From Candidatus Bathyarchaeota archaeon A05DMB-3 (GTDB taxonomy: Archaea; Thermoproteota; Bathyarchaeia; Bathyarchaeales; Bathycorpusculaceae), in the NCBI GenBank assembly GCA_019685555.1, contig JABFQN010000005.1:1-64000 (forward strand): a stretch of DNA of 64,000 nucleotides. Direction: 5' to 3'. The translations under genes were made by a program, and so were the position numbers. Numbering within the stretch: position 1 is the first letter of the stretch; the number at the start of each line of letters is the position of its first letter. Below are positions 51,143 through 60,267 of this stretch, in pieces. Below the pieces are notes generated by a model, which had not been told where the DNA came from, searched no databases, and saw only the letters and a list, made by a program, of their open reading frames with translations.

Positions 51143-51931
51143 CTAAACCAACCCCCTTGACTTCAGAATTTCAATAATTTTGGTGGCTATTTCATCTGGG
51201 CTTCCTTGGAGAAACTCTGCTTGCTTCTCAACAGGCGGAACATAAAGCTTCTCTATTTTCAGCCATGAACCAGCCTCGCCAACTTCGCTTTCATTTAAGC
51301 CAATGTCAGCTAACCCCATGACCCTTATTTCCTTCTGCATTGCCTTACGAATCCCCATTATTGAAACGTAGCGAGGTTCATTTATGCCCGTCTGAACAGT
51401 GAAAACTGCGGGAAGCTTAACCTCTAATCGCTCTTCTAAACCACCTTCAAGTTCACGGTTAACCACCGCCTTCCCTTCGCCAAATTCAATCTTCTTAACC
51501 ATCGTGGCATGGGGAACACCCAGCAACCCCGCAAGAACAGGCCCAACCACGGCGCTTCCATCATCCCCTGCTTGCGCTCCTGTTAAGATTAGGTCAAAGT
51601 GCAAGTTTTTGATGATGCTGTAAAGGATTTTCGCTGTTGCATAAGCGTCTGAGTTGGTAAATTTTAGGTCTGTTAAGCGTATAGCTTTGTCTGCGCCGCG
51701 AGCCAAACATTTCCGCAAAGTGCTGTCTGAATCTTCGGGGCCAACGGTTATGGCTGTGACAGTTCCGCTGAATTTTTCTTTTATACGCACTGCCTCTTCT
51801 AAAGCATAGTCGTCCCACTCGTTGATGTCGAAAACTAAACCGGTTTTTTCTATGGTTTTGCCGCTTGCGTCGATTTTTAGTTCTGCTTCGGCTGTTTCGG
51901 GTACATGTTTAACACATACAATAATGTCCAA
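51143..51931 (-). CDS. etfB: Electron transfer flavoprotein beta subunit
   Basis: 262 residues if begun at TTG 51931 (DIIVCVKHVPETAEAELKID). An open frame runs 13 codons further to 51970, but AAGGAGA lies nine bases before the TTG and D-I-I-V-C-V-K is the conserved start of EtfB. DINEWDDYALEEAVRIKEKF, LTGAQAGDDGSAVVGPVLAG and the C-terminal VYVPPVEKQAEFL-like segment follow. The first gene of the etfB-etfA-acyl-CoA dehydrogenase operon. Confidence 0.95.
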   Translation of the reverse strand: MDIIVCVKHVPETAEAELKIDASGKTIEKTGLVFDINEWDDYALEEAVRIKEKFSGTVTAITVGPEDSDSTLRKCLARGADKAIRLTDLKFTNSDAYATAKILYSIIKNLHFDLILTGAQAGDDGSAVVGPVLAGLLGVPHATMVKKIEFGEGKAVVNRELEGGLEERLEVKLPAVFTVQTGINEPRYVSIMGIRKAMQKEIRVMGLADIGLNESEVGEAGSWLKIEKLYVPPVEKQAEFLQGSPDEIATKIIEILKSRGLV

Positions 51932-51940
51932 ACCAGATTC

Positions 51941-51947
51941 TCTCCTT
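51941..51947 (-). promoter_or_regulatory. Strong ribosome-binding site deciding the etfB TTG start
   Basis: AAGGAGA (minus strand) lies nine bases before the TTG at 51931 and inside the open frame of the longer version. This position is hard to explain if the upstream ATG at 51970 were the start. Confidence 0.6.
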
Positions 51948-51980
51948 AATATTTTTGGAAGATTGTTCACACTTGTTTTT

Positions 51981-51990
51981 CATATAATTT
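51981..51990 (-). promoter_or_regulatory. Candidate TATA box of the etf operon
   Basis: AAATTATATG on the minus strand is about 50 bases before the etfB start, allowing a roughly 25-base leader that includes the ribosome-binding site. Inference from spacing and composition. Confidence 0.4.
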
Positions 51991-52084
51991 TTGCTTAGAA
52001 AGGTCTGCTTCAAAACATGTTTTGACCATAAAAACTAAACCGAAGGTGTCTGGTAAGGAAGGCTATTCCGCCATAAACAGCAGT

Positions 52085-54883
52085 CTACTTGTGCATAAGC
52101 TGTTCTTTCAAAATTTCTTCGGCTTTTTCGATTGCTTTTTGCAGTTTTTTTGTGTTGATTCCTCCTCCTTGGGCAAAGTTGGGTTTCCCTCCCCCTCCTC
52201 CACCTATTATCTTTGAAGCCTCTTTTACTATTTCACCGGCGTTTACTCCTTTGTTGACGGCTTTCTTTCCAGCCATAACCATTATCCTCGCAGTTTTCTC
52301 ATCAGCTCCATAGAAAATGGCGACCATCGCATCATCCCTTTTAATCAACTCGTTTGCCGTTTGAACCATACGGTCAACATCGATATTTTCCTTGAAATCA
52401 CGCAAAACAAGCTTAACACCACTTATTTCGCGAACAACTTCAATCTCCGCCTCAGCGCTTACGCCAGCACTTTCCAGCTTTGCTATTTCTTTAATTAGTC
52501 TTCTCCTTTCCGCGTTTGCCTCTTTCAGTTCTTTAACAAATTTTTCAGCAGTTTTGTCCAACTTTTCCAATGGAGCATTTAGAATTTCTGAAACCCGCCA
52601 GAGCAGCTCCTCGTTCTTTTGCACAGCCTTCAACGCTTGAACACCAACAGAATACACAAGCCTCTCTACGCCGTCTTGAATCCTCTCAGAATGAATTATT
52701 TTAATAAAGCCTATCTCTCCAGTGTTCTGCACATGGGTTCCGGCGCAAGCCTCAACCTCCCAGTCTCCAATTTTAACAACGCGAATTTCCTTCCCGGGAA
52801 CTGCACCGCCTTGATAAAGCCTAAACCCGTAACGGTTTTCAGCTTCAGCCCTAGGCATCCAAGAAATTTCAACGGGTATATTCCTTAAAACAGCCTCGTT
52901 GGCTAAGAGTTCTATTTTTTTCACCTCTTCCCGCGTGAGACGACGGTAATGAGAAATGTCAAGCCTTGAACTTTCAATGCCTTTTTGAGTGCCAAACTGC
53001 CAGACATGTTGCCCCAAAACCCGCCGCGCAGCAGCATTAACAATATGGGTAGCAGTGTGAGCTTTCATCAGGGCGTAACGCCTATCCCAGTTTATAACGC
53101 CCTTAACTACGCTACCTTTCTTTGGAGCTTTTCCTCCGCTAATTTTGTGAACTATAACTTTGCCAACCTTCTGAACATCAACAACCTCAGCTTTTTCCCC
53201 GTCAAACATTAGAAACCCTTTGTCTGCTGGTTGCCCACCGCCTTCTGGGTAGAAGCATGTTCTATCTAGAACTATGTGTTTATCTTTGAAGACTTGGACG
53301 ACTGCGGCTTCAAATTCCCTCATGTATTGGTCTTTGTAGTAAAGTTCTTCTATTTCTGGAAGCCCCACCACTTCATTTTCAAGCCATTTTTCATGTTCAA
53401 CTTCCTCTGTTGGCTTTGGTGTTTGCATGTGTCTTTCAGCAATTAAGGCGTAAAAGTTTTCAGGAATTTCCACGGCTAAACCTTCAGTTTCCGCTGTTTC
53501 CTTAACGATTTCTGGCGGGAGACCATGAGAGTCATATAGCTCAGTTAAGGTTTCAACTGGAATTTTGCTGATACCTTTTGATTTCAACTCTTCAGCTATT
53601 CGCCTTACTAGGCTTCCTCCCCGCTTTATTGTTTCATTGAACTTCTCTTCTTCTACCGAAAGTATCTCCATTATTTCGTCTCGCATCTCGTGGAGATGCG
53701 GATAATCCTTAGACCAGTAACGGATTTGCAAGTCAAAAATGTCGTAAAGCTTGTCGGAAATATCAAGCATTCTTAACAGTCGGTATATTCTCCTAAACAG
53801 AAGCCTCGCCAAATAGCCTTCCTGGATATTTGAAGGAACCACGCCTTCCGAAAGTATGAAGCTTAAACATTTTGTATGATCTGCAATTGCAAAGGCGTTT
53901 TCTATCGGAAACAAAAACTTATCCAATACATCAGCTTCCACATTAATCATTGCAGCTATTTTCTTTCTGATTTCAAACAGACCAGCAGTCTTATCCAAAC
54001 TTACAAGACCGGAAACATTTGCAACTTTTGCTAGCAGATCTTGGTTAATTTTGGTTATTCCAGCCATTTTGAAAATTTTATCAAGTAATTCGCCGTAAAT
54101 TGTGTGGAAGGCGCTTGGAGCGCCTTGTGAGAGCCAAGCGAAACGTTCTATGCCATAGCCGGTGTCCACAGTTCTTATTGGTAGTTTGACAAATTTGTCG
54201 TTTATGACTTTGTATTGCATGAAAACTAGCGTGGCAACTTCTAATCCTCCGACGATGCATTCAAGGCATGGTCCAGCGTTTCCCCCTCCGGACCAAACTT
54301 CCTCTTTGTAGGTTATCGCCTCTGGTTTTATGCCAAGTTCTTTGGTGGCAAAGAGGTGGTGGTATCTCACTGTTTGGTCTTTCCAATAAACCTCTTTGTC
54401 TGGATAGTTAAATGCATGGTGCCCGCCCATTTCAAAAATGGTCACATATTTACCGAAGGTTGGACCTGTGTTGGTTATATCCACCAAGCGAATGCATGGT
54501 TGAGCTATGACTAGGGGGTTTGCCGGCGGCGGCGCAATTCCTTCAGTTACGTATGGTTGAAAGTCTATTATGCTGGCGTGTGTTAGGTAAATGTCATCCC
54601 TCCATCTGGCAACAACGGGATAAGGCTTAATGCGCATGTGCCCATGCCTTTCAAAAAAGGACAGGAAGGCTTCACGCATTTCACGCAGACTATAGCTTCT
54701 TTTCGTAGGCGGATTACCTATAAAAGTATAAACGGCACAGCCTTCAGCCCTTGCTTCTCCACACGTTTCTTGTTCATGGTTAAGGGTCCAAAAATGTGTC
54801 TTACAAGTTGGGCAAAACTTTCTAACATAGCCTAGCTCTTTGAAAAAAGCAAGCGCATATTCCTCGGCTGGAAACTTTTCCAA
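52085..54883 (-). CDS. alaS: Alanyl-tRNA synthetase, archaeal type
   Basis: 932 residues. The archaeal N-terminal extension (EEYALAFFKELGYVRKFCPT) precedes the class II aminoacylation core (GHMRIKPYPVVARWRDDIYL, motif 2; GYGIERFAWLSQG, motif 3). The editing domain has HTATHIVNAAARRVLGQHVW and ACAGTHVQNTGEIGFIKI (His and Cys zinc ligands), and the C-Ala region ends IIGGGGGGKPNFAQGGG. It charges tRNA-Ala and hydrolyses Ser- and Gly-tRNA-Ala. Intact. Confidence 0.97.
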   Translation of the reverse strand: MEKFPAEEYALAFFKELGYVRKFCPTCKTHFWTLNHEQETCGEARAEGCAVYTFIGNPPTKRSYSLREMREAFLSFFERHGHMRIKPYPVVARWRDDIYLTHASIIDFQPYVTEGIAPPPANPLVIAQPCIRLVDITNTGPTFGKYVTIFEMGGHHAFNYPDKEVYWKDQTVRYHHLFATKELGIKPEAITYKEEVWSGGGNAGPCLECIVGGLEVATLVFMQYKVINDKFVKLPIRTVDTGYGIERFAWLSQGAPSAFHTIYGELLDKIFKMAGITKINQDLLAKVANVSGLVSLDKTAGLFEIRKKIAAMINVEADVLDKFLFPIENAFAIADHTKCLSFILSEGVVPSNIQEGYLARLLFRRIYRLLRMLDISDKLYDIFDLQIRYWSKDYPHLHEMRDEIMEILSVEEEKFNETIKRGGSLVRRIAEELKSKGISKIPVETLTELYDSHGLPPEIVKETAETEGLAVEIPENFYALIAERHMQTPKPTEEVEHEKWLENEVVGLPEIEELYYKDQYMREFEAAVVQVFKDKHIVLDRTCFYPEGGGQPADKGFLMFDGEKAEVVDVQKVGKVIVHKISGGKAPKKGSVVKGVINWDRRYALMKAHTATHIVNAAARRVLGQHVWQFGTQKGIESSRLDISHYRRLTREEVKKIELLANEAVLRNIPVEISWMPRAEAENRYGFRLYQGGAVPGKEIRVVKIGDWEVEACAGTHVQNTGEIGFIKIIHSERIQDGVERLVYSVGVQALKAVQKNEELLWRVSEILNAPLEKLDKTAEKFVKELKEANAERRRLIKEIAKLESAGVSAEAEIEVVREISGVKLVLRDFKENIDVDRMVQTANELIKRDDAMVAIFYGADEKTARIMVMAGKKAVNKGVNAGEIVKEASKIIGGGGGGKPNFAQGGGINTKKLQKAIEKAEEILKEQLMHK

Positions 54884-54968
54884 AGCTATCTAACGCTCCA
54901 GATTCTAACTTATTTGGCTCTGCGCGTTTTCAATGGATAAACGAGTCTCGAACATTTAAACTATTTTA

Positions 54969-55277
54969 CTATCCAAGTTTAAGGCCTATCAGAAAGCCGG
55001 CAATAAAGCTTGCAGCAAACGGCAGCAAAGCTATTGTATGAACAAGCCAGGAAAGGGCGTTGCCAGCTAACCCCAACAAGTTGCCGATAAATGTGAAAAG
55101 GGCCTCATAGTTTATGCTTATCACTCCCTTCACTGCTAAATATATGAGAACAGCAATAAACAAGCCTATTAAGACGAGTATGAGTTTGCTTAATTTTTTA
55201 AGAGCGAATCCAACTATGAAACCACCTATGCCCCCTATGCCAAGCTCGTAAACAATGGGGGGTAAAACCTCGCTCAT
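54969..55277 (-). CDS. FUN14-family membrane protein
   Basis: 102 residues, mostly hydrophobic, with three TM helices. The N-terminal ELGIGGIGGFIVGFALKKLSK is the FUN14 signature (Gly-rich first helix and basic turn), and the C-terminal ASFIAGFLIGLKLG matches too. The eukaryotic FUNDC1 protein is a mitochondrial receptor; the archaeal role is unknown. It is upstream of alaS in reverse orientation order but not obviously co-transcribed. Confidence 0.85.
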   Translation of the reverse strand: MSEVLPPIVYELGIGGIGGFIVGFALKKLSKLILVLIGLFIAVLIYLAVKGVISINYEALFTFIGNLLGLAGNALSWLVHTIALLPFAASFIAGFLIGLKLG

Positions 55278-55364
55278 TTAGGGGTTTCTCCAAATATCAA
55301 GCACCTTACGCCGCTTTAAAGCTTATTGGCTTTATTAACACTTTTAGGAAACATAACAAAAGGT

Positions 55365-55372
55365 GGAGGTGA
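55365..55372 (+). promoter_or_regulatory. Strong ribosome-binding site for the 55384 gene
   Basis: GGAGGTGA is a near-perfect complement to the archaeal 16S rRNA tail. It overlaps the first codons of the longer open frame (GTG 55363) and is eleven bases before TTG 55384, so the shorter start is favoured. Confidence 0.55.
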
Positions 55373-55383
55373 AAAAACTGGAC

Positions 55384-55632
55384 TTGCTTGAAATATACAT
55401 ACTTAACCTTGCTTTAACCCTTGGCATGTTCATTGTTTTAGTTTTCAGAGCGTGGATTGAACTGAGAAATTATAAAATTATGTGGAAAGAGTTGGAGTGG
55501 AGGCAAACCTACCAGGCTGTGGGACGTATACTCAAAGCTGAAAGGGATTTGTTTTGTAAGGTTGAAGGCGGTGATGAGCTTTATCGGCTGCTTTGCGAGA
55601 TTTTCAAAGTTAAAGAAAATGAAAAAACGTAA
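55384..55632 (+). CDS. Small single-TM protein of unknown function
   Basis: From TTG 55384 the product has 82 residues: one TM helix (about 4-24, IYILNLALTLGMFIVLVFRA), then an amphipathic charged region with LRNYKIMWKELEWRQTYQAV and a Lys/Glu-rich end. No family recognised. Convergent with the TiaS gene, four bases from it. The ribosome-binding site supports that it is translated. Confidence 0.55.
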   Translation: MLEIYILNLALTLGMFIVLVFRAWIELRNYKIMWKELEWRQTYQAVGRILKAERDLFCKVEGGDELYRLLCEIFKVKENEKT

Positions 55633-55636
55633 CATC

Positions 55637-56980
55637 TCATGGAAAGTGCCACCCATCCATCAACTCGTTCACTGAGAAACTCTGCCGCTTTTCCATCCCG
55701 TAACGCACAAGAGGTTTTGTAAGATGCCTCTGAGACCTCGGCGAAGTAATATACAACCCCCTTTTCAATTTTCGTTTAATTTTGACGACAACTTTGCTGA
55801 GATTTGGGAAACGTTGACCACATTTTTCGCATCTGTAGCCTTTACTCCTTCCCATGGATTTCAACCGCTTGCCGCACTGTGGGCAAGTCGGGTTGTGATA
55901 AACCATTTGAGGAGCAAGCTTTAGTAAACGAAGTTTTTCAAGGTTTATGGTTAATGGACGATTTCGGGATGGGGGACGAATGCCACCGTAAACCTCAACA
56001 TAATCTCCTGCAACAAGCTTACTTGCCACCTTTCTTAAGTTACCAGTGGGCGCGTACGCAGCGCAATCAACACAACCACTCTCATCTTCAATTGAAAAGA
56101 TAATGTGCCTTCTTGGAATTATCTTCGGATTTGCCGCCACAGTTCCTTTGGCAACCACTGGATAATATGGTTTTATTTGGCTTAACTGCTTGACACGTTT
56201 TAGATGGGCGTCTGTGCCGTGGTTTGTGCGGAAAATTACCCATCTTTCAACAGGCTCAAGGGGCTTAACCATTTCAAAAGCCTTTTTAACAACCTCTGGG
56301 CTTTCACCTCTTATACCGAAAAGGATGGGGTCTGGTCCTCGGGGCGTTATTAGGATTCTGCCTGTTTCCGGGTCAACATTGTTAAACGTGTGGGGGGCTG
56401 TTGTCTTATCCATTTCCACAACAGATGCTTCCTCTATCTTCCTTTTTAAGCCATAGTTTTCTGGAGCACGATATGTAATAATTTCGAATGTATGGTCCCC
56501 TTGCAAGGTTTCGCCTACAGCCGCTAAACCGCCTATTATTCCGCGTCCACTTTTAAAGCCTAAAGCCTCAGCTTTAAACCGTTTTAAAATTTTAAGAGCT
56601 GTCTTCATTTCAACAACTCCAGTTATAGCATTTTTAGCGAAAGTTTTAACCTCCTTTGGAATTTTCACCCTTGCAAAGAAGACAATGCCCGGGTCCGTGC
56701 CTTTATATTCTAAATCAGCATTTTCTTCCACAGCGTCTATAACTACTTCTTTAACCTTGCCGACGACGTTTTCATCGCATTTTATTCGCAGACAGAGGGC
56801 TCCATTTCCCCTAGTTTTCCATGGAACATTTGGATTCAGTCTAATCAGGTTGGGATAATCTGTAAACTGCGCTCCAAGTTTGTGAAGTTTCTCCACCAGA
56901 AGAGCAGCAACGTATGTTGTGCATCCTTTTCTCGGCGAATCTGTGTCGTCGAAGCCTATATGTAATTGTTGAAGAGCCAT
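55637..56980 (-). CDS. tiaS: TiaS, tRNA-Ile2 agmatidine synthase
   Basis: 447 residues with the TiaS start HIGFDDTDSPRKGCTTYVAA (DDTDSP, ATP/Mg site), central GRGIIGGLAAVGETLQGDHT, TFNNVDPETGRILITPRGPD, an OB domain near 290-340 and a zinc ribbon CPQCGKRLKSMGRSKGYRCE. TiaS attaches agmatine to C34 of tRNA-Ile(CAU) so that it reads AUA, which is essential in archaea. Confidence 0.95.
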   Translation of the reverse strand: MALQQLHIGFDDTDSPRKGCTTYVAALLVEKLHKLGAQFTDYPNLIRLNPNVPWKTRGNGALCLRIKCDENVVGKVKEVVIDAVEENADLEYKGTDPGIVFFARVKIPKEVKTFAKNAITGVVEMKTALKILKRFKAEALGFKSGRGIIGGLAAVGETLQGDHTFEIITYRAPENYGLKRKIEEASVVEMDKTTAPHTFNNVDPETGRILITPRGPDPILFGIRGESPEVVKKAFEMVKPLEPVERWVIFRTNHGTDAHLKRVKQLSQIKPYYPVVAKGTVAANPKIIPRRHIIFSIEDESGCVDCAAYAPTGNLRKVASKLVAGDYVEVYGGIRPPSRNRPLTINLEKLRLLKLAPQMVYHNPTCPQCGKRLKSMGRSKGYRCEKCGQRFPNLSKVVVKIKRKLKRGLYITSPRSQRHLTKPLVRYGMEKRQSFSVNELMDGWHFP

Positions 56981-57074
56981 TTGTTACAGCCTAAAAGCCA
57001 TTACGCTTCCGAAAGCTAAAAAGAGTGTGCTTGAAAGTTTTTGGATTATGATGTGAAATAAAGGGGAGAATAGG

Positions 57075-57317
57075 CTACTTTGGTGATTCTTCAACTATTA
57101 TCATTGTTAGGGTTGACCTAACCTTGTCGAGCCTTCTAATACGCCAAGTCACAATTTCCTTTAGCTTATCCATTGTTTCCGCGCCAACTCTGGCAATTAT
57201 GTCGTAGACTCCATAAACAGCGAAAGCTTCCTCAACACCTTCAATCTTTTTTAAGTCTCTTAAGACATCTGCTTCTGAACCTATTTCCGTGTTGATTAAC
57301 ACAAAGGCTTTAGGCAT
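57075..57317 (-). CDS. Stand-alone Lrp/AsnC effector-binding (RAM) domain protein
   Basis: 80 residues, KAFVLINTEIGSEADVLRDL, VEEAFAVYGVYDIIARVGAE and LDKVRSTLTMIIVEE, the beta-alpha-beta RAM fold without the helix-turn-helix. Such single-domain forms bind amino acids or act as modulators of Lrp regulators in archaea. It is upstream of tiaS on the same strand with a 94-base gap. Confidence 0.85.
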   Translation of the reverse strand: MPKAFVLINTEIGSEADVLRDLKKIEGVEEAFAVYGVYDIIARVGAETMDKLKEIVTWRIRRLDKVRSTLTMIIVEESPK

Positions 57318-57445
57318 TTAAACCTCCTCGTATTATTGTCTGTTCTGAATGCATTAAAATATTTTGTTGTTATAAAGCGTTTCTAGCTTCATCTTTTGAA
57401 AATATTCTTATCTTTAATTGAAGATATTAGCTGTTAGGTCTAAAC

Positions 57446-58999
57446 ATGACAGCCGAAAATGCCATGAAAGGTTATATTACAAGTAGTGAAATGCGAGCTT
57501 TAGAGTTAAACGCTGAATATTTTGGAGTTTCGCAGCTTCAACTTATGGAAAATGCTGGACGCCACATAGCCTTAGAAATAGCTTCAAGGTTTAAGCCGGA
57601 CAAAAGCATTGCAATTTTCTGTGGTTTAGGCGGCAATGGTGGAGACGGATTTGTCGCAGCACGGCATCTTTCAGCGATGGGTTTTAAAGTTACAGTTATT
57701 CTTGCTGGAAAAGCCAAGGAAATCTCCCATAAAGCAGCCTTAGAAAACTGGAGGGCACTGCAATTTTTGAGGGAAAGCATAACTATTCATGAAGTTTACG
57801 ACAGCGCTCTTATACCCAACATAAACGCGGAAGTCGTTGTTGACGCGCTTCTCGGAACCGGAACCAGGGGCAAACTGAAACCGCCCATACAACAACTTGT
57901 TGAAAAAATTAACTTTTCAAACGCCTTTAAAGTGGCTGTTGACGTGCCCACCGGAATAGACTCTGACACCGGAGAAGTTTTAGGCGCCGCCGTGAAAGCC
58001 AACTTGACAATAACTTTTTACAAGACAAAAAGGGGGCTTGAAAACGCAAGGGAATATGTTGGCGAGTTGGTTGTGAAAGACATTGGCTTGCCAAAAGAGT
58101 TGGAAAACTACGCTGGACCAGGAGATGTCACACTCGCTCTAAAAAAACGGGTTACAGAATCCCATAAAGGAGAGTATGGGAGACTGCTTGTAATTGGCGG
58201 AAGCGAAACTTTCTCAGGCGCCCCGGCTTTGGTGGCACTTGCCGCCCTACGAACAGGTGTTGATTTAGCGTATGTAGCTGCTCCGTGGAAAACTGCCCAT
58301 GACATTTCAGCCATGTCCCCCGACCTAATCACCATAAAACTTGACGGAGACCACCTAAACATAGCCAATATACCGTCACTAAAAGCCTATGTTGAAAGAG
58401 CAGACGCAGTTGTTTTAGGCCCTGGACTGGGGCTTCACGCCGAAACAAGGGATGCCGTTAAGACTTTGATTGAAATTATTGAAAGTGCTTGTAAACCGCT
58501 TTTGCTAGATGCTGATGGCTTGAAAGCATTCGCAGAATTTAAAAGGAAGTTAACTGTGCCATCAGTTTTGACCCCACATGTTGGAGAATACGCTATACTA
58601 ACTGGTAGAAAACTTCCTGAAAACTTAACGGATAAGGCTTTAGAAGCGCAGAAAACCGCTGCGGAATTAGGTGCTGTGCTGCTTCTTAAAGGTCCAGTGG
58701 ACATCATCGCAAATGAAAAACGCTTCAAACTCAATTTTACCGGAAACCCTGGCATGACAGTAGGCGGAACCGGGGATGTGCTTTCCGGAATTGTTGGAGC
58801 TTTTTTGGCGCAGAGCGCAGACCCCTTTAAGGCTGCTGTTGCCGGAGCCTTCGTAAACGGTGCTACTGGAGACTTTGTTTTTGAAGAGAAGGGCTATCAC
58901 ATGGTTGCATCTGACCTTTTGGAATGGATTCCAAAGGTGCTGGACGACCCTATGAGCCATTTGAAGGTGCGAAATGAAGGTGCAGCGAAAACCAGTTAA
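57446..58999 (+). CDS. nnr: Bifunctional NAD(P)H-hydrate epimerase/dehydratase (NnrE-NnrD)
   Basis: 517 residues. The N-terminal YjeF-N epimerase domain has GLGGNGGDGFVAARHLSAMG and VDALLGTGTRGKLKPPIQQL; the C-terminal ADP-dependent dehydratase (about 230-505) has LLVIGGSETFSGAPALVALA, DAVVLGPGLGLHAETRDAV and NPGMTVGGTGDVLSGIVGAF. Repairs damaged NADHX and NADPHX. It overlaps tsr3 by 26 bases. Confidence 0.95.
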   Translation: MTAENAMKGYITSSEMRALELNAEYFGVSQLQLMENAGRHIALEIASRFKPDKSIAIFCGLGGNGGDGFVAARHLSAMGFKVTVILAGKAKEISHKAALENWRALQFLRESITIHEVYDSALIPNINAEVVVDALLGTGTRGKLKPPIQQLVEKINFSNAFKVAVDVPTGIDSDTGEVLGAAVKANLTITFYKTKRGLENAREYVGELVVKDIGLPKELENYAGPGDVTLALKKRVTESHKGEYGRLLVIGGSETFSGAPALVALAALRTGVDLAYVAAPWKTAHDISAMSPDLITIKLDGDHLNIANIPSLKAYVERADAVVLGPGLGLHAETRDAVKTLIEIIESACKPLLLDADGLKAFAEFKRKLTVPSVLTPHVGEYAILTGRKLPENLTDKALEAQKTAAELGAVLLLKGPVDIIANEKRFKLNFTGNPGMTVGGTGDVLSGIVGAFLAQSADPFKAAVAGAFVNGATGDFVFEEKGYHMVASDLLEWIPKVLDDPMSHLKVRNEGAAKTS

Positions 59000-59504
59000 A
59001 ATTGTTGTTTATCACGCTGGGCAATGCGACCCTAAAAAGTGCACAGCCCTAAAGCTTAAACGCCACGGACTGGTTCGTCTTGTGCGTCAAATTAAGCTTC
59101 TGCCGAGAAGGGGTGTTGTCCTAAATCCTCTTTCAAAAATTGCTTTTTCACCGGCGGACAGGGAACGCATAGAGGAATATGGCTTAGTGGCGTTAGACTT
59201 TAGTTGGGAACACGCTGAAAAACCATTACTAAAAAATGTTAGGGGAACATCCAGATGCCTTCCATATCTGGTTGCTGGGAACCCTGTTAATTTTGGATGT
59301 CCCACGAAGCTTAGCACTGTTGAAGCCTTATCCGCGGCTTTATACATAGCTGGATTCAAGGATGAAGCTTATAGGCTGCTTTCAGTATTTAAGTGGGGGC
59401 ACACGTTCATCGACATAAACAAAGAAAGACTTGAAAGCTATACCATGGCAAAAAACAGTAAAGAAGTGGTTAAATTCCAAGAGCGGTTCGTAAAAATTGT
59501 TTAA
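58974..59504 (+). CDS. tsr3: Tsr3, rRNA aminocarboxypropyltransferase (DUF367)
   Basis: 176 residues: VYHAGQCDPKKCTALKLKRH, RRGVVLNPLSKIAFSPADRE, VALDFSWEHAEKPLL, RCLPYLVAGNPVNFGCPTKL and LSTVEALSAALYIAGFKDEA. Tsr3 adds an aminocarboxypropyl group from SAM to the hypermodified uridine of the small rRNA (acp3U) in yeast and archaea. It overlaps the nnr gene and has the usual order RLP-L-VAGNPVN-G. Confidence 0.94.
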   Translation: MKVQRKPVKIVVYHAGQCDPKKCTALKLKRHGLVRLVRQIKLLPRRGVVLNPLSKIAFSPADRERIEEYGLVALDFSWEHAEKPLLKNVRGTSRCLPYLVAGNPVNFGCPTKLSTVEALSAALYIAGFKDEAYRLLSVFKWGHTFIDINKERLESYTMAKNSKEVVKFQERFVKIV

Positions 59505-59523
59505 GGCTCTATGCCTCAGCCGT

Positions 59524-60183
59524 TTACCTTTGGAATTTTCTGCAGTGCTCTCCGCAATGCATGAAGACGTCTATGAGAGACTTAACAGATGAAGCCTCTT
59601 TCAATTCGCCTATCAAATATAGCCTCGCCTCTCTTTCGCTTAGGGATACACGTTTAATGAAAGCCTTCAATTCAAGAATATGTTTCTGGAGGCGACGGTC
59701 TGAAAGGAATTTATCTGCAATTTCTTGATTTGAGGCTAAAACAGCGAAATATTTGTAAAAATCATCGCCTGAAATCACGCGAGTGAGACCCCTTTCAGAA
59801 GCCACTTTTAAGCATAGTTTCTCTTCCTTTATTGGTAGAATTTCCATACTGAGAGGAATGGAGTCTTTAAAGAAGCCCCAGCATGCTAGACGGTCTTTGT
59901 CCTTTGTAAGCAAAGCCAAGGGATAATGCATCAGGTTTTCACGGTCTACGAGGCTGACAGCCATTTCGATTTCCGTGAAGGGTTCTTTCTCCTTGAGCTT
60001 ACATAGGGTTCGGAATCCGCCGCGACTGTAGGGACGGAAGCCCACGAAACTACTGTGCGGCGACATATGCTCTTTCACGGTTCTCGCGTAGCTGACCGCA
60101 ATTTTTCTGTTCCGGTACATACCGATGAAATAGGCTATTAGGAATAGGAAGGCGAGGGCGAAGATTAGGGTTATCTCGTACAT
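59524..60183 (-). CDS. Unknown single-TM membrane protein
   Basis: 219 residues: an N-terminal TM helix (about 3-23, ITLIFALAFLFLIAYFIGMY) followed by a soluble domain with FVGFRPYSRGGFRTLCKLKE, YPLALLTKDKDRLACWGFFK and a helical end with CGEHCRKF. I do not recognise a family, though similar proteins may occur in uncultured archaea. Divergent from cstA with an 84-base spacer. A regulatory or stress-linked role for CstA is a guess only. Confidence 0.5.
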   Translation of the reverse strand: MYEITLIFALAFLFLIAYFIGMYRNRKIAVSYARTVKEHMSPHSSFVGFRPYSRGGFRTLCKLKEKEPFTEIEMAVSLVDRENLMHYPLALLTKDKDRLACWGFFKDSIPLSMEILPIKEEKLCLKVASERGLTRVISGDDFYKYFAVLASNQEIADKFLSDRRLQKHILELKAFIKRVSLSEREARLYLIGELKEASSVKSLIDVFMHCGEHCRKFQR

Positions 60184-60220
60184 GCCACCGCTCCTTCTAA
60201 TGATTAGTTTTATCGCAAGT

Positions 60221-60230
60221 CTTATATTAA
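60221..60230 (+). promoter_or_regulatory. Candidate TATA box of cstA
   Basis: CTTATATTAA is 38-47 bases before the TTG start at 60268 of cstA. GAGGG, 7-11 bases before the TTG, may be the ribosome-binding site. Inference from spacing. Confidence 0.4.
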
Positions 60231-60267
60231 GATGACCAGCTAAACCATAAAAACCGAGGGACGAAAC

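Noticed and set aside
55363-55383. GTG 55363 as the start of the small membrane protein
   Set aside because: The strong ribosome-binding site would lie inside the first codons.
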